From NCBI GenBank assembly GCA_028286245.1, contig JAQBRY010000004.1, forward strand, positions 186,001 through 250,000: a stretch of 64,000 bases of DNA, in the 5' to 3' direction. The stretch's first letter is position 1. Each line of letters opens with the position of its first letter. The notes beneath the pieces are model-generated. The model worked only from the letters and a program-made list of their open reading frames with translations, did not search any database and had not been told where the DNA came from. Positions 1 to 9,618 of the stretch are shown piece after piece. The translations under genes and the position numbers were made by a program. The DNA is from Candidatus Saccharimonadota bacterium (GTDB lineage Bacteria; Patescibacteriota; Saccharimonadia; Saccharimonadales; UBA4665).

Positions 1-1358
1 CGGACGTCTTCGGCAGCCTTGGGGTTGTCGGTTATAACCTGAGCGACTATGGCGGCAATAGCACCCTCATCGGATTCTTGGATATAGCCTTTGTCGCTGG
101 CATAAGCGGCAATATCATCCGGCAAGGACGGCGCAGCTAACAGCTCTACCAGCATTGCCTTGGTGTTCGTTGAGCTGAGCTTACCATCGGCAACAAGCAC
201 GGCAGTCGTTCGGTACAGGCGCTCACGGTCAATCGTTCGAACTGATTCGGCAGGCTGTTCGCGGACGTAGGGCACGTCAACGTTTACCAGCCAGTTGGCA
301 ATCTGCTTGGCCAGCGCATTATCGTTGATCACCTTTTCGAGGAGCTGCAGGTAATTTTCCTGTAAAAAGTCTACTTGGGCATCGATGAGCGTCTCTGTTT
401 GGGCGGTATCTAGGCCTAAATTGCTAAGACGCTTACGCCAAACGTTGGGCATGTCCGGCATCTCTGCCTTAATAGCTGCAATATAATCTTCGGCTAGCAC
501 CACTGGTGGAATATCCGGGTCGGGCATGTAGCGATAGTCATCGGCGTTTTCTTTGCTGCGCTGGCTAAAGGTACTCTGTTTGGTGTCATCCCAGCCGCGC
601 GTTTCCTGAACGATAATCTCACCGGCCTCCAGTTGTTCTATTTGGCGGGCAATTTCGTAGTCCACGGATTTTTCGACGGCCCGGAAGCTGTTGATATTCT
701 TAGTTTCGGTACGGGTACCTAACGCATCTGTTTTACTAACACTAACATTGACGTCAAAACGCATGTTTCCGTAATAAAGGTTGGCGTCCGAAACGTCGGC
801 GTAGCGCATGCGGAGGTAGAGCTCACGGGCGTAGGCCTTGGCTTCGGCGCTGGTGTGCATGTCGGGTTCACTCACTATCTCTAACAGCGGCGTGCCGGCT
901 CGGTTGAGGTCTACCAGGCTGTAATCTTTGCCCGCCGGGTGGGTGCTCTTGCCGGCGTCCTCTTCCATGTGGGCTCTGGTAATGCCAATTGTCCGGATCT
1001 GGCCGTCAACATTGATGTCGATAGCGCCCTTACCTATGATGGGCTCGTCGAACTGGCTTATCTGGTAGCCCTTTGGCAGATCCGGGTAAAAGTAATGTTT
1101 GCGGTCAAATTTACTAAAGCGCTCCGGTTCGGTGCCAAGCGCAAAGGCTGCTTTGACGGCTAGGTATAATGCCTGCTTATTGAGGACGGGCAGAGCGCCG
1201 GGCATGCCAAAATCAATGTGGCTTACCAGGGTGTTGGCCGGTGCTTCACGGGCGTCATTGCCGACGGCCGAAAAAAGCTTGGTGGCAGTTTTGAGCTGCA
1301 CGTGGCACTCAATACCGATGGTGGCGGTGTAGTCAGCTAAAACTTTTGGGTCTATCAT
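1..1358 (-). CDS. gatB: Asp/Glu-tRNA amidotransferase subunit B (partial, C-terminus off the left edge)
   Basis: GatB binds mischarged Glu-tRNA(Gln) or Asp-tRNA(Asn), phosphorylates the misacylated residue and receives ammonia from GatA. About 452 residues are visible, so only some 20-25 C-terminal residues are missing compared with the usual length of about 475. Family motifs are clear: IGIECHVQLKT near the start, then KHYFYPDLPKGYQISQ and RAHMEEDAGK, followed by the helical YqeY-like tail domain. The ATG at 1358 overlaps the stop of the upstream small gene as ATGA, so translation is probably coupled. It is the last visible gene of gatC-gatA-orf-gatB. The identification is firm. Confidence 0.97.
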   Translation of the reverse strand, partial: MIDPKVLADYTATIGIECHVQLKTATKLFSAVGNDAREAPANTLVSHIDFGMPGALPVLNKQALYLAVKAAFALGTEPERFSKFDRKHYFYPDLPKGYQISQFDEPIIGKGAIDINVDGQIRTIGITRAHMEEDAGKSTHPAGKDYSLVDLNRAGTPLLEIVSEPDMHTSAEAKAYARELYLRMRYADVSDANLYYGNMRFDVNVSVSKTDALGTRTETKNINSFRAVEKSVDYEIARQIEQLEAGEIIVQETRGWDDTKQSTFSQRSKENADDYRYMPDPDIPPVVLAEDYIAAIKAEMPDMPNVWRKRLSNLGLDTAQTETLIDAQVDFLQENYLQLLEKVINDNALAKQIANWLVNVDVPYVREQPAESVRTIDRERLYRTTAVLVADGKLSSTNTKAMLVELLAAPSLPDDIAAYASDKGYIQESDEGAIAAIVAQVITDNPKAAEDV

Positions 1359-1822
1359 GGCTTGTTTCCTTCGGCGGCTGCCTCGGGCTGCGCCGGCGGC
1401 GTAATTACTTTTTCTCGCAGTGCTCCCAAGTCCTTAAGCGCCTGCCGGAAGCCGCTTAGAGCCTCAAGGGTATCCTGCTTGCTGATTCTTTTTACGTCTT
1501 CTTGCTCGATACGATTTTTGAGCTTATGGCCAAACCACAGCGATTCATTATTAGTAAAGTCGTGCTGCGCACTCACCAAGCGTTCGCCGGGTGTTTTGCC
1601 CTTATAGTGACGGCGCTTGAGCACGTCATCGAGCAGCTTATCGGCTTCGGTCACTGCCTGGTGCCAGGTTTTACGATTTGAGCAATTCTTTTGTAGCTCC
1701 TGCCAGCGTTTTGTGCAGGCATCAGCGTTTATTTTTCGTGGGCGTTTTTTAAACACCACGGCAAGCACTAACAACAGGACTACACCGACAGCCCCACCTA
1801 TAACGATGTACTGGGAGTTCAT
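1355..1822 (-). CDS. small single-pass membrane protein between gatA and gatB
   Basis: 155 residues, not recognised. An N-terminal hydrophobic helix (about residues 6-24, IVIGGAVGVVLLLVLAVVF) is followed by a basic stop-transfer stretch (KKRPRK). The rest is a mostly helical, charged cytoplasmic domain with Trp and Cys residues, ending in a Pro/Ala-rich tail. It is joined to gatA and gatB by ATGA overlaps at both ends, so it is translated as part of the amidotransferase operon. A role in anchoring or modulating GatCAB is only an inference from position. Confidence 0.85.
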   Translation of the reverse strand: MNSQYIVIGGAVGVVLLLVLAVVFKKRPRKINADACTKRWQELQKNCSNRKTWHQAVTEADKLLDDVLKRRHYKGKTPGERLVSAQHDFTNNESLWFGHKLKNRIEQEDVKRISKQDTLEALSGFRQALKDLGALREKVITPPAQPEAAAEGNKP

Positions 1823-3240
1823 ATTTGCAGCTCCTCAACTTTTTTAGCAATTGATAAAAGTGCCCGATCCTGTCGCTGGGCGGCCATTAATTGCAGGCCG
1901 ACCGGCAGGCCATCGACACTACCAACCGGGATGTTTATAGAGGGCACGCCCACTAGGTTGGCGGCAACTGTTAGGATATCAGTAAGATACATTTTAAGCG
2001 GGTCATCGGTGTTTTCGCCAATTTTAAAGGCCACATCGGCGGCGGTTGGTCCAAGCAAAAAATCTACCTGGCTCAAGGCATCATTAAATTCATTTATAAG
2101 TTTGGTGCGGACCGTTTGAGCTTTTTTGTAATAGGCGTCATAGTAGCCGCTGCTGAGCACGTAGGTACCGATCATAATGCGGCGTTTGGCTTCTTTACCA
2201 AAGCCGGTAGAACGTGACTTTTTATAGCTTTCGGTCAGGTCTTTTGCATCTTTGTAGCTGTGGCCATAGCGCTGGCCGTCATAACGACTAAGATTACTGC
2301 TGACCTCAGCAGGACAAAGAATGTAATAAACGGCCAGTGCTGTTGGCAGGCTGGGCAGGCTAACTTCGCTTACGACTGCTCCAGCGGCTTTGAGCTGCTC
2401 AATAGCAGCTTCGATGCGTTCCCGGACGCCCGGTGCAATACCTTCGGCCATATATTCTTTAACAACGCCTATCTTTTTGCCCACGAGATCACCATTGAGA
2501 TCGATGTAGCCCGCGGCTTCAGCGGGAATAGTCGTGCCGTCCATGTCATCAAGGCCGCTCATAACGTCGAGCACCAGGGCGCTGTCATCGACGGTTTTGG
2601 TTATTGGCCCTATTACGTCAGTGCTGCTGGCCATTGCAACTACTCCTGACCTGCTTACCAGCCCGTAGGTTGGTTTGTAGCCCACTGCACCGCAGTAACT
2701 AGCTGGCAATCGAATAGACCCGCCGGTATCAGTACCGAGTGCGAACGGTGCCATGTCCAGCATGACCGCGGCGGCTGAGCCGCCGGAGCTGCCGCCGGGA
2801 ACCCGGGTTACGTCGTGCGGATTCTTGGTAACCATAAAATCGCTGTTTTCTGTGCTAGAGCCATGGGCAAAGGCATCCAGGTTCGCCTTGGCCACGCAGA
2901 TTGCGCCCTCGGCTTCTAGACGTTCAATGGCCGTTGCCTGATAAGGTGCAGTAAAGCCGCGCAGGATATTGCTGGCAGCCGTCGTTTCGGCTCCAAATAC
3001 CAGGAAGTTATCTTTGGCAATAAAAGGTACGCCGGCTAGGCGGCCTACCGCTTCGCCCTTAGCAATCCGGTCGTCGATTATTTTGGCACGTTCCAGGGCA
3101 CGATCTTCTAACGTTGCAATAATCGCGCTGAATTCTTGTTTGTCCTCAATAGTTTTAAAGGCGGCCGTTACTTGATCGAGTGCTGTGATTTCTCCAGCCT
3201 GTACCTTTCGGGCAATCGTAGCAATCGAATCCCAAGCCAT
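1819..3240 (-). CDS. gatA: Asp/Glu-tRNA amidotransferase subunit A
   Basis: GatA is the amidase-family glutaminase that releases ammonia from glutamine and channels it to GatB. The Ser-cisSer-Lys catalytic set is visible: Lys in FIAKDN (about residue 76), the serines of GGSSGGSAAA (about 150-155) and Ser of TDTGGSIRLPA (about 175). The length of 473 residues is normal. The ATG at 3240 follows the gatC stop by one base. An in-frame TTG at 3249 preceded by AAGGATGA would add three residues and overlap gatC by 8 bases, and cannot be excluded. The 3' end overlaps the next small gene as ATGA. Confidence 0.97.
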   Translation of the reverse strand: MAWDSIATIARKVQAGEITALDQVTAAFKTIEDKQEFSAIIATLEDRALERAKIIDDRIAKGEAVGRLAGVPFIAKDNFLVFGAETTAASNILRGFTAPYQATAIERLEAEGAICVAKANLDAFAHGSSTENSDFMVTKNPHDVTRVPGGSSGGSAAAVMLDMAPFALGTDTGGSIRLPASYCGAVGYKPTYGLVSRSGVVAMASSTDVIGPITKTVDDSALVLDVMSGLDDMDGTTIPAEAAGYIDLNGDLVGKKIGVVKEYMAEGIAPGVRERIEAAIEQLKAAGAVVSEVSLPSLPTALAVYYILCPAEVSSNLSRYDGQRYGHSYKDAKDLTESYKKSRSTGFGKEAKRRIMIGTYVLSSGYYDAYYKKAQTVRTKLINEFNDALSQVDFLLGPTAADVAFKIGENTDDPLKMYLTDILTVAANLVGVPSINIPVGSVDGLPVGLQLMAAQRQDRALLSIAKKVEELQI

Positions 3241-3241
3241 A

Positions 3242-3535
3242 CTATCCAATCATCCTTTTGACCTTAATGTGGTCGTCGAGGACATCGGGCAGGTTTTTAA
3301 GTAGGTCGGTAGTAGCGTAACCGTAATCTTTTATAACGTCGTCGCGGGTAACATTGGTGAGCCCGGTAACTTGATTGGTAGGCAGCAGCCCTGTAACATC
3401 AACCGATTGCAGCATTTCTACGTATTGCAATATCTCACTCAGCTCCGCGCTGTACTCGGCAATTTCGTCGTCGGTGAGGTCTAGGCGGGCAAGTTGTGCC
3501 AATTTAATAATTTCGTCTCGTGATAGTTTGCCCAT
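3242..3535 (-). CDS. gatC: Asp/Glu-tRNA amidotransferase subunit C
   Basis: GatC is the small belt subunit that holds GatA and GatB together. The 97-residue protein has the family pattern: LSRDEIIKLAQLARLDLTDDE at the start, a helix ending in LSEILQYVEMLQ, the linker VDVTGLLPT and the D-V-I C-terminal segment. The ATG at 3535 is the first gene of the operon, preceded by a promoter whose -10 lies 11 bases upstream, giving a very short leader. gatA starts one base after its stop. Confidence 0.96.
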   Translation of the reverse strand: MGKLSRDEIIKLAQLARLDLTDDEIAEYSAELSEILQYVEMLQSVDVTGLLPTNQVTGLTNVTRDDVIKDYGYATTDLLKNLPDVLDDHIKVKRMIG

Positions 3536-3546
3536 AGGTACCTACG

Positions 3547-3575
3547 ATTGTAGCAGAACAAATCTTAAATGTAGA
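3547..3575 (-). promoter_or_regulatory. promoter of gatC-gatA-orf-gatB
   Basis: Read on the minus strand: TCTACA, a 17-base spacer ending in TGC (extended -10), then TACAAT at 3552-3547. The -10 ends 11 bases before the gatC ATG, so the 5' leader would be only about five bases. Confidence 0.6.
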
Positions 3576-3673
3576 GGGATTTTTATCTGTTATTTTGCAA
3601 ACCGCAAATCCAAAAATGTGCTTTACATTCTGCATGCGGAGGACTACGATTATCTCAAGAAGAAACAAAAGTA

Positions 3674-4603
3674 ATGAAAACCGCATCACCATCTGCAGAA
3701 ATGCTTATGCCGCCCCTAGCTCCGAGCGGTGAGTTGCAGTTACTATCTCCTCTCGAGCAGTACGACGTCAACATTGACCATATGGATTTTCATTACAGCC
3801 TCCGAAAGGGCGATGGGGCTACTAGCGATAGGGCTACCATTATAGTGCCGGGCTTCTACGGTATTGAGAGTGGCTACGCTGATCTTCGGGATAATCTGGC
3901 CCTTAGTGGCATGACGACTGTCACACTTGGCCAACCGCGCAAACACGATCTATGGCATCCTCGCCTTAATCGCCTTATGAACCCCGGCAATATACTAGCA
4001 AAGACCGTCTGGGGCACCATGCGCGACTTATCCGAGCAGCACAGCATCACTGAGTTCGACTTACTCTGCCACTCCAATGGTGGCCCGGTTGGCACAAACG
4101 CCGCCGAACACGTCATGATTACCAAACCGAGGCCTAACATAAAGGTAAAATCTGTCACGCTCTGTGCTTCTGCGGGCGTAACCAACGACAGTGGCATAGG
4201 TGTGGGTCCGATGGTCGTACCTCATCTGTGCGAAGAACTGATAGAAAACCGGCGCGTTCTGAGTGACACCCTAGCATCGTCAGATTACTTAACAAAAGTG
4301 GTAGAAGAAATAATAAAATATAGCACGTGCCTTCGTATCTTATCTGAGGCTGTTAGTGCTAACCGCTGCGATGTAAAAGCCAGGGTCGAGCGCCTAGGTA
4401 AGGCTAGTGTGGCAACCGCCGGTTTGTTTTTTGTCGCCGATCGACTTTTTAGGGCTGCCGAGGCCGAAAAGAACCTCACCCCAATCGTCGATGCCTTTTC
4501 CGTGATGGACGATCCAAGCTTGGCTGGCCACTTAGCCACCTGGCTCTACCCCAAAGAAGTCGCTGCCAGCTACCTAGACCTTCGCGCCGAGCTGGCTGCC
4601 TAA
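3674..4603 (+). CDS. alpha/beta-hydrolase fold protein
   Basis: 309 residues. An alpha/beta-hydrolase is suggested by TIIVPGFYGIESGY (oxyanion-loop region, about residues 55-68) and the nucleophile elbow LLCHSNGGPVG (Ser at about 134), close to the G-x-S-x-G consensus but with Cys for the first Gly. Downstream helices are Ala/Leu-rich. The substrate cannot be deduced; a lipase/esterase-type or acyltransferase role is possible. The ATG at 3674 is preceded only by a weak AAGAAG. The stop abuts the uvrB stop on the opposite strand (4603/4604) with no space for a separate terminator. Confidence 0.75.
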   Translation: MKTASPSAEMLMPPLAPSGELQLLSPLEQYDVNIDHMDFHYSLRKGDGATSDRATIIVPGFYGIESGYADLRDNLALSGMTTVTLGQPRKHDLWHPRLNRLMNPGNILAKTVWGTMRDLSEQHSITEFDLLCHSNGGPVGTNAAEHVMITKPRPNIKVKSVTLCASAGVTNDSGIGVGPMVVPHLCEELIENRRVLSDTLASSDYLTKVVEEIIKYSTCLRILSEAVSANRCDVKARVERLGKASVATAGLFFVADRLFRAAEAEKNLTPIVDAFSVMDDPSLAGHLATWLYPKEVAASYLDLRAELAA

Positions 4604-6568
4604 CTATTGCTTGGCTTTGATCTGGTCGATTAGGTCGCGGAGTTCGGCGGCTTGCTCGAACTGCAGGTTGGCGGCGGCTAGCTCCATTTGACCCGTTAGG
4701 TCCTTGATGAGTGACTTGTATTCGTCTTTTGGAATCTTTTTAAGGTCGAGTTTGGCGCGCTTGGCTTCTTCCGGCATATCGGGGCGCATGCCGGCTTCGA
4801 CGGCCCGGTTAATACCGGTTGGCGTAATGCCGTGTTCGGTGTTGTAGGCCTCCTGAATTTTTCGACGGCGAGTGGTTTCGTCGAGCGTGGCCTGCATGCT
4901 GCGCGTGACGTGATCGGCATACATTATGACACGACCCTCAACGTGACGGGCGGCACGACCAACGGTCTGCACTAGCGCCTGCTCACTGCGCAAAAATCCC
5001 TCTTTATCCGCGTCCAGGATGGCCACCAGTGATACTTCCGGTAGGTCGAGGCCTTCGCGGAGCAGGTTAATGCCAATGAGTACGTCATAAACGCCAAGCC
5101 GGAGGTCGCGCAAGATATCAGTACGATCGAGCGTGTCTACATCGGAGTGCAGGTAGGCCACCTTAATGTTGAGGTCTTTTAAATAATCAGTTAAGTCCTC
5201 GCTCATGCGCTTGGTAAGCGTGGTGACTAGGACGCGCTGGTGCTTTTCGACCGTCAGGCGGATCTCGGCAATCAGATCATCCACTTGGCCGTCGACCGGA
5301 CGGACCTCTATGGGCGGATCGAGCAGGCCGGTTGGTCGGATTACCTGCTGCGCCGGTGCCGGGCTACGGCTGAGCTCATACTCGGCTGGTGTGGCCGACA
5401 CATAGACGGCTTGATTAACATGACGCTCAAATTCGGTAAAGGTCAGCGGCCGGTTATCAAGCGCGCTCGGCAAACGAAAACCGTGCTCCACCAATGTTTC
5501 TTTACGGGCTCGGTCGCCGTTATACATACCACGGATTTGCGGCATCGTCATGTGTGACTCATCGACCAACAGCAGGTAATCATCCGGAAAATAGTCCATC
5601 AGTGTGGCAGGCTGCTCGCCGGGCTCGCGATTAGTTAGGTAGCGGCTATAGTTTTCGATTCCCTTTACAAAGCCGGTTTCTTCCAGCATTTCTAGGTCGT
5701 AACGAGTACGCTGTTCTATGCGCTGGGCCTCAATGAGCTTGCCCTCCATTTTAAACTGGGCAATTCGCTCCTGGAGTTCTTCGGTGATTTTGCCGAGTGC
5801 CACCTTGAGCTTGTCGAAAGGCGTCACGTAGTGCGAGCTCGGGAAAATCCGCAGCTTATCGAGCGTGGCCAAAATTTCGCCTGTTAAAGGGTCGACCTTG
5901 GTGATGCGCTCGATTTCGTCGCCAAAAAAATCTAGCCGATAGGCAACTTCTTCACCGGATGGGAAAATATCCACGACGTCGCCGCGGACCCGGAAAGTAC
6001 CACGGTGAAAGTCGATGTCATTGCGCTGATACTGCATGTCTGTCATGTGGCGCAGCAGTTTATCGCGCTTGCGAGTTTCGCCCTGTTCCACGCTCAGCGA
6101 CATGCCGCCGTAATCCTCTTTGGAACCAATGCCGTAAATACAGCTGACGCTGGCCACAATAATGACATCCTTCCGGCTCAGCAGCGCATCGGTGGCGGCG
6201 TGGCGCAGCCGGTCAATCTCTTCGTTGATCTGGCTATCTTTTTCGATAAAGGTGTCCGAGCGGGCAATGTAGGCTTCCGGTTGGTAGTAATCAAAGTAGC
6301 TCACAAAGTAATGAACGGCATTATTTGGGAAAAAGCTTTTAAACTCACCATATAACTGGGCCGCCAAAGTTTTGTTATGACTCAGCACCAGCGTTGGCTT
6401 TTGGGTGTTTTGGATGAGGTTCGCCATCGTAAAGGTCTTGCCTGAACCCGTTACTCCCAATAGAGTCTGCTCCTTAAGGCCACTATTAAGGCCGCCAGTT
6501 AGCTGCGCAATTGCCGCAGGCTGGTCGCCCATTGGCACAAAATTAGCATCAATCTCAAGCTTGCTCAT
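4604..6568 (-). CDS. uvrB: excinuclease ABC subunit B
   Basis: UvrB is the damage-verifying helicase-like subunit of nucleotide excision repair; it receives DNA from UvrA and recruits UvrC. The 654-residue protein has Walker A GVTGSGKT (38-45), the beta-hairpin that clamps DNA ([21 protein letters not shown] region), DESHMTMPQ, the motif VI stretch QTVGRAARH, and a C-terminal UVR domain ([17 protein letters not shown]) that binds UvrC. The ATG at 6568 has no Shine-Dalgarno but a TACAAT box exactly six bases upstream, so the message is probably leaderless. Confidence 0.98.
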   Translation of the reverse strand: MSKLEIDANFVPMGDQPAAIAQLTGGLNSGLKEQTLLGVTGSGKTFTMANLIQNTQKPTLVLSHNKTLAAQLYGEFKSFFPNNAVHYFVSYFDYYQPEAYIARSDTFIEKDSQINEEIDRLRHAATDALLSRKDVIIVASVSCIYGIGSKEDYGGMSLSVEQGETRKRDKLLRHMTDMQYQRNDIDFHRGTFRVRGDVVDIFPSGEEVAYRLDFFGDEIERITKVDPLTGEILATLDKLRIFPSSHYVTPFDKLKVALGKITEELQERIAQFKMEGKLIEAQRIEQRTRYDLEMLEETGFVKGIENYSRYLTNREPGEQPATLMDYFPDDYLLLVDESHMTMPQIRGMYNGDRARKETLVEHGFRLPSALDNRPLTFTEFERHVNQAVYVSATPAEYELSRSPAPAQQVIRPTGLLDPPIEVRPVDGQVDDLIAEIRLTVEKHQRVLVTTLTKRMSEDLTDYLKDLNIKVAYLHSDVDTLDRTDILRDLRLGVYDVLIGINLLREGLDLPEVSLVAILDADKEGFLRSEQALVQTVGRAARHVEGRVIMYADHVTRSMQATLDETTRRRKIQEAYNTEHGITPTGINRAVEAGMRPDMPEEAKRAKLDLKKIPKDEYKSLIKDLTGQMELAAANLQFEQAAELRDLIDQIKAKQ

Positions 6569-6574
6569 CCTACT

Positions 6575-6580
6575 ATTGTA
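6575..6580 (-). promoter_or_regulatory. leaderless-type -10 box of uvrB
   Basis: TGC-TACAAT (extended -10) on the minus strand, followed by AGTAGG and the ATG; the six-base gap puts the expected transcription start at the start codon. Confidence 0.6.
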
Positions 6581-6589
6581 GCAAGTTCT

Positions 6590-7156
6590 TTATTGGTAGA
6601 GGTCTTTGTATTTGACGTGTTCTACGTCTAAGTGGTCGGTGAGCTCTTTGATAAGGTCGTCGGGTGATTCATTAAACGTCACCATGGCTCCGGCCCTTAG
6701 GGGGTGCGCCAGAGTCATAAGCGTCTGAATTTCTTCGCTAATACCGCCGGCTCCTTGCAAAAAGCCGATCGGCGTATCGGTTTCCATGGCAATAGTAAAC
6801 TCGTGCAGCGTCCCCAGGCGGCCGCCAATACTTACCACAGCATCGCTAGAGGTAATAAGCAGCGTGTCGCGACCGACGTAGTGGAGGCCGGTGTAGAGAA
6901 TGCTGTCATAGGCTTTAATGGGCAAGCGGTACTTCATAACGTGCTCAATCTTACTGGCAGCCGGGCTTAGCCCAATGCTCATAAGGCCACCGGCTTTTTT
7001 GTAGGCTTCGGCGGCGTAATTAGGCAGGCCTATAGTTGCGCCCGTTAAGAGGCTGTGTCCAGCCTTGGCAATGGCGATGCCCAGAGCGGCAGCTAACTCC
7101 TTGCCCTCTTCGACACTGTCGCCTTTGGCGGCTCCGGAAACGCAAATCTGATACAT
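6590..7156 (-). CDS. LOG/lysine-decarboxylase-like (SLOG-fold) protein
   Basis: 188 residues from the ATG at 7156, chosen because AAAAGGGA lies about eight bases upstream; an ATG further upstream (7207) would run into the preceding gene. It has the Rossmann-like LOG pattern: ICVSGAAKGDS at the N-terminus, LLTGATIGLPNYAAEAY, and the nucleotide-phosphate loop GGRLGTLHEF (about residue 110-120), close to the PGGxGTxxE signature of cytokinin-activating LOG and related nucleotide-binding proteins. The reaction is not determined. It lies 25 bases downstream of the 414-residue unknown gene and is probably co-transcribed with it. Confidence 0.8.
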   Translation of the reverse strand: MYQICVSGAAKGDSVEEGKELAAALGIAIAKAGHSLLTGATIGLPNYAAEAYKKAGGLMSIGLSPAASKIEHVMKYRLPIKAYDSILYTGLHYVGRDTLLITSSDAVVSIGGRLGTLHEFTIAMETDTPIGFLQGAGGISEEIQTLMTLAHPLRAGAMVTFNESPDDLIKELTDHLDVEHVKYKDLYQ

Positions 7157-7181
7157 GTAATAATCCCTTTTAAATATTCTT

Positions 7182-8426
7182 TTAGGCACTAACCGGTGCA
7201 AATGCAAACTGCGGTTGCAGCTCTGCTAAAACTGCTTGTTCAACTGTATCATGCTTAAGGTAACGTAAACAGAGTTCATGCCACAGAGATTTTTGAAAAT
7301 AACTGCTAATCCTGCGCTCAAAAGGTAGTTGATTACAAAGGTTAAGGGCAGCATCAATGACATTCATAGACACCGGTTGGCGGTCATGAAGCTGCGCCAG
7401 GTGGTGGCTTTCCTGCCAAAAATGTAGGCTAGGCTCTATAAGCGCCATGGCTTGTTCTATGCCGTGCCACGATAAATCTTCTAGCCGGATGTGTGGCTCA
7501 AACAATTCTTCGTGGAAGTGGTGCTGCATTCGGGCATAGTAGCGCTGAACGAGCTGCCATGGCACCGAACGATCGAGCAAACTTGCCTGCAAATGCGGCT
7601 CCTCTTGGGCAACTGACTGTACCACGCTGCCAAAGTCCGGGCGAACTTGGCATAGCTTTAAAAAGGTACTGCTGGCCTTGATCTCGTTTACCGCGTGCAG
7701 TGTGAGCGCCAAGCTGGCCGTGACCGCTCCTGCCGGTGCCTGTGCCGGAAGCGGCAATAATACTATGGCACCCAGCTCCGGAAAGGCCAGTACGTTGTGC
7801 TTTCGTTCTGCCACACTCGCCTGGGCCAGCTTTTGCCAGCGCTTATCGCTTGCATAGGTCACGCCTATCGCCCTCGTCTCAAAATCTGTTGGTGTCAGAT
7901 GCTTGTAACGCTCCAATAAACTCCGCAACCAGGTGGCTGATTCACTGAGCTGGGCCGCTGCCAGAATTGATGCCGATGATTCATGCTTGAGCATAGATTC
8001 GAGCGAGCGGTACCCAAGCTGCTTCATGGCCCGCTTAGGCGGCAGTTTTTTTATAATTGCCTTAAAGCTACTCGGTTTAAGGGCATAGCACTGCTTACCA
8101 ATAGGCAGTGCTTGGATGGCGTAAGCCATACCGGCTACCACGTCGGCTTCGAGAGAGATATGCGTTGCCGCCAGCGTGCGGAGGCGCTTGGTTAACCGAG
8201 CGTCATCATTACGAATACGCGTCTGGAGCGTTAAGTAGAGTTCCTTTGGGGTAGTGTCAGAGGGATCCAAACCCAAACTGACGAGCTTTGTCCGCAAAGC
8301 CTGGTGGACTTCGCTGGTAAGGCGAATATCCGCGCTCGGATTACCATGCGCCAGCTCTAACCGCCGCAGTGCCGTTCTAAAATAAGGCTCGGGCGCCTGC
8401 AACGATTCTGAGAGAAAGCGGGTCAT
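7182..8426 (-). CDS. conserved-looking protein of unknown function
   Basis: 414 residues, not recognised. The sequence is Leu/Ala-rich and mostly helical, without a signal peptide or clear transmembrane helices, and with several His-rich stretches in the C-terminal half (e.g. ARMQHHFHEELFEPHIR and WQESHHLAQLHDR). The ATG at 8426 is preceded by AAGG at six bases. It lies upstream of the LOG-like gene on the same strand. No catalytic motif can be named. Confidence 0.7.
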   Translation of the reverse strand: MTRFLSESLQAPEPYFRTALRRLELAHGNPSADIRLTSEVHQALRTKLVSLGLDPSDTTPKELYLTLQTRIRNDDARLTKRLRTLAATHISLEADVVAGMAYAIQALPIGKQCYALKPSSFKAIIKKLPPKRAMKQLGYRSLESMLKHESSASILAAAQLSESATWLRSLLERYKHLTPTDFETRAIGVTYASDKRWQKLAQASVAERKHNVLAFPELGAIVLLPLPAQAPAGAVTASLALTLHAVNEIKASSTFLKLCQVRPDFGSVVQSVAQEEPHLQASLLDRSVPWQLVQRYYARMQHHFHEELFEPHIRLEDLSWHGIEQAMALIEPSLHFWQESHHLAQLHDRQPVSMNVIDAALNLCNQLPFERRISSYFQKSLWHELCLRYLKHDTVEQAVLAELQPQFAFAPVSA

Positions 8427-8487
8427 ACTGTACCTTGTTGTATCACTTAAAGTCCTTAGCTATAGATTAGCATAAGCGCTGGCAATA

Positions 8488-8509
8488 GTGCTACGCTTTT
8501 TGCTAGCAC
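8488..8509. other. hairpin downstream of pfkB
   Basis: Inverted repeat GTGCTA...TAGCAC with a ten-base loop, just after the pfkB stop. Neither strand shows a U-tract, so it is not a standard intrinsic terminator. Confidence 0.4.
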
Positions 8510-8516
8510 AGCCGAT

Positions 8517-9527
8517 TTATTGCATAGGGGTTGGTTGGTACCAATCCGGTGAGTTCTTAAGTAACTCTTCTAGTTGGACCTCTGTTAATAGGCCATTCTG
8601 AGCGCCCACATTTTGGACAACGCTCATAGAATTAATCGGTCCCCACTGCAAGGCGCCCTCTATAGTGTTGCCTTTGGCGAGAGCGGCTACAAAGGTAGAG
8701 GCAAAGGCGTCACCGGCACCGGTTCGCTCAACGGGAGGCGCTGGGTCGGGATAGAGCGGCATCTGCAGGCGTTTATGACCATCCGAGGCATAGGCACCCT
8801 TAGGGCCATCGGTAATCACGACAATCTTAGGGCCTATGTGGTGCAAACGATCAAATAGGTCGTGCAAGTTGTGGTAGTCACCGCCAGAAACATAGACAGC
8901 TTCTTCGCGGTTGAGGACTAGTACCTCGGTACGAGCGTAGAGCCGGGCCAGACGTTCCACACCGGCTTCCATCTGGAACGTTCCGGGCTGAAAGGCAAAC
9001 TTAACCTCTGGATGTTGTTCCAGCCAATCGGCCACATCATCGTGATACGGGATGGCGTTCTCGGAAATAGAACTAAAGTAGAGCCAGCGCGGAACGTCCT
9101 TAGGGGCAAAGTGCGGCCAGTGATAGTCGTACTCTTCGTGCTTAATAAGAATGGTGCGCTCTTCCTTGTACCAGAGTACGTAGTGGTAATTGCTCTTTTT
9201 ACCGGGGTTGATACGCACAAAACGGTGGTCAATGTGATTCTTTTCGAGAGCGGCAATCATATCGCGGCCCTCTTGATCGCCACCGACATTGGTAACGAAG
9301 GCAGTTTTTAAGCCGAGGTTTGCAAAAGCCACCGCAGCATTGGAGGCATTACCGACCGCTTGGAGTACTTCAACGTGGTCAAAGGGCAGCTTTGTGCCAA
9401 ACTGCATGGCCAGCCATTTACCGTGCTCGTTAGCGTAGGTGTGTGCCTGACCGTCAATCAACTTAATAAAAGCGTCGGTTACAATATCACCGACACTGAT
9501 CACATCTATTTGCGCCACGTTTCCCAC
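8517..9527 (-). CDS. PfkB/ribokinase-family carbohydrate kinase
   Basis: 336 residues. PfkB-family kinases phosphorylate sugars or nucleosides with ATP. Visible signatures are an N-terminal ISVGDIVTDAF, the glycine-rich NASNAAVAFANLGLKTAFVTNVGGDQEG stretch (about residues 60-87, family signature 1), and the anion-hole/catalytic-base motif RTGAGDAFASTF (about 268-279; Asp is the base). It starts at GTG 9527; another GTG three codons in is possible. Placed next to class II aldolase, it is a candidate for a 6-phosphofructokinase-like step, but ribokinase- or adenosine-kinase-like activity fits equally well by sequence. Confidence 0.9.
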   Translation of the reverse strand: MGNVAQIDVISVGDIVTDAFIKLIDGQAHTYANEHGKWLAMQFGTKLPFDHVEVLQAVGNASNAAVAFANLGLKTAFVTNVGGDQEGRDMIAALEKNHIDHRFVRINPGKKSNYHYVLWYKEERTILIKHEEYDYHWPHFAPKDVPRWLYFSSISENAIPYHDDVADWLEQHPEVKFAFQPGTFQMEAGVERLARLYARTEVLVLNREEAVYVSGGDYHNLHDLFDRLHHIGPKIVVITDGPKGAYASDGHKRLQMPLYPDPAPPVERTGAGDAFASTFVAALAKGNTIEGALQWGPINSMSVVQNVGAQNGLLTEVQLEELLKNSPDWYQPTPMQ

Positions 9528-9570
9528 CGCTTTCTGTTACTGTTTATGCTTATGTCTATTGTGCCATATG

Positions 9571-9601
9571 CACCCCGCCTAAAGCAAATCTAGGCAGGGT
9601 G
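9571..9601. other. strong inverted repeat between aldolase and pfkB
   Basis: CACCCCGCCTA and TAGGCAGGGTG form an 11-bp stem (one wobble in RNA) around a nine-base loop, 17 bases past the aldolase stop. No U-tract follows on the minus strand. It may be an attenuator, a processing site or a protein-binding palindrome. Confidence 0.5.
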
Positions 9602-9618
9602 TATACCCTAACCAATCT

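Noticed and set aside
9571-9601. Inverted repeat between aldolase and pfkB as an intrinsic terminator
   Set aside because: The stem is strong but no U-tract follows on either strand, so it is reported only as a hairpin.
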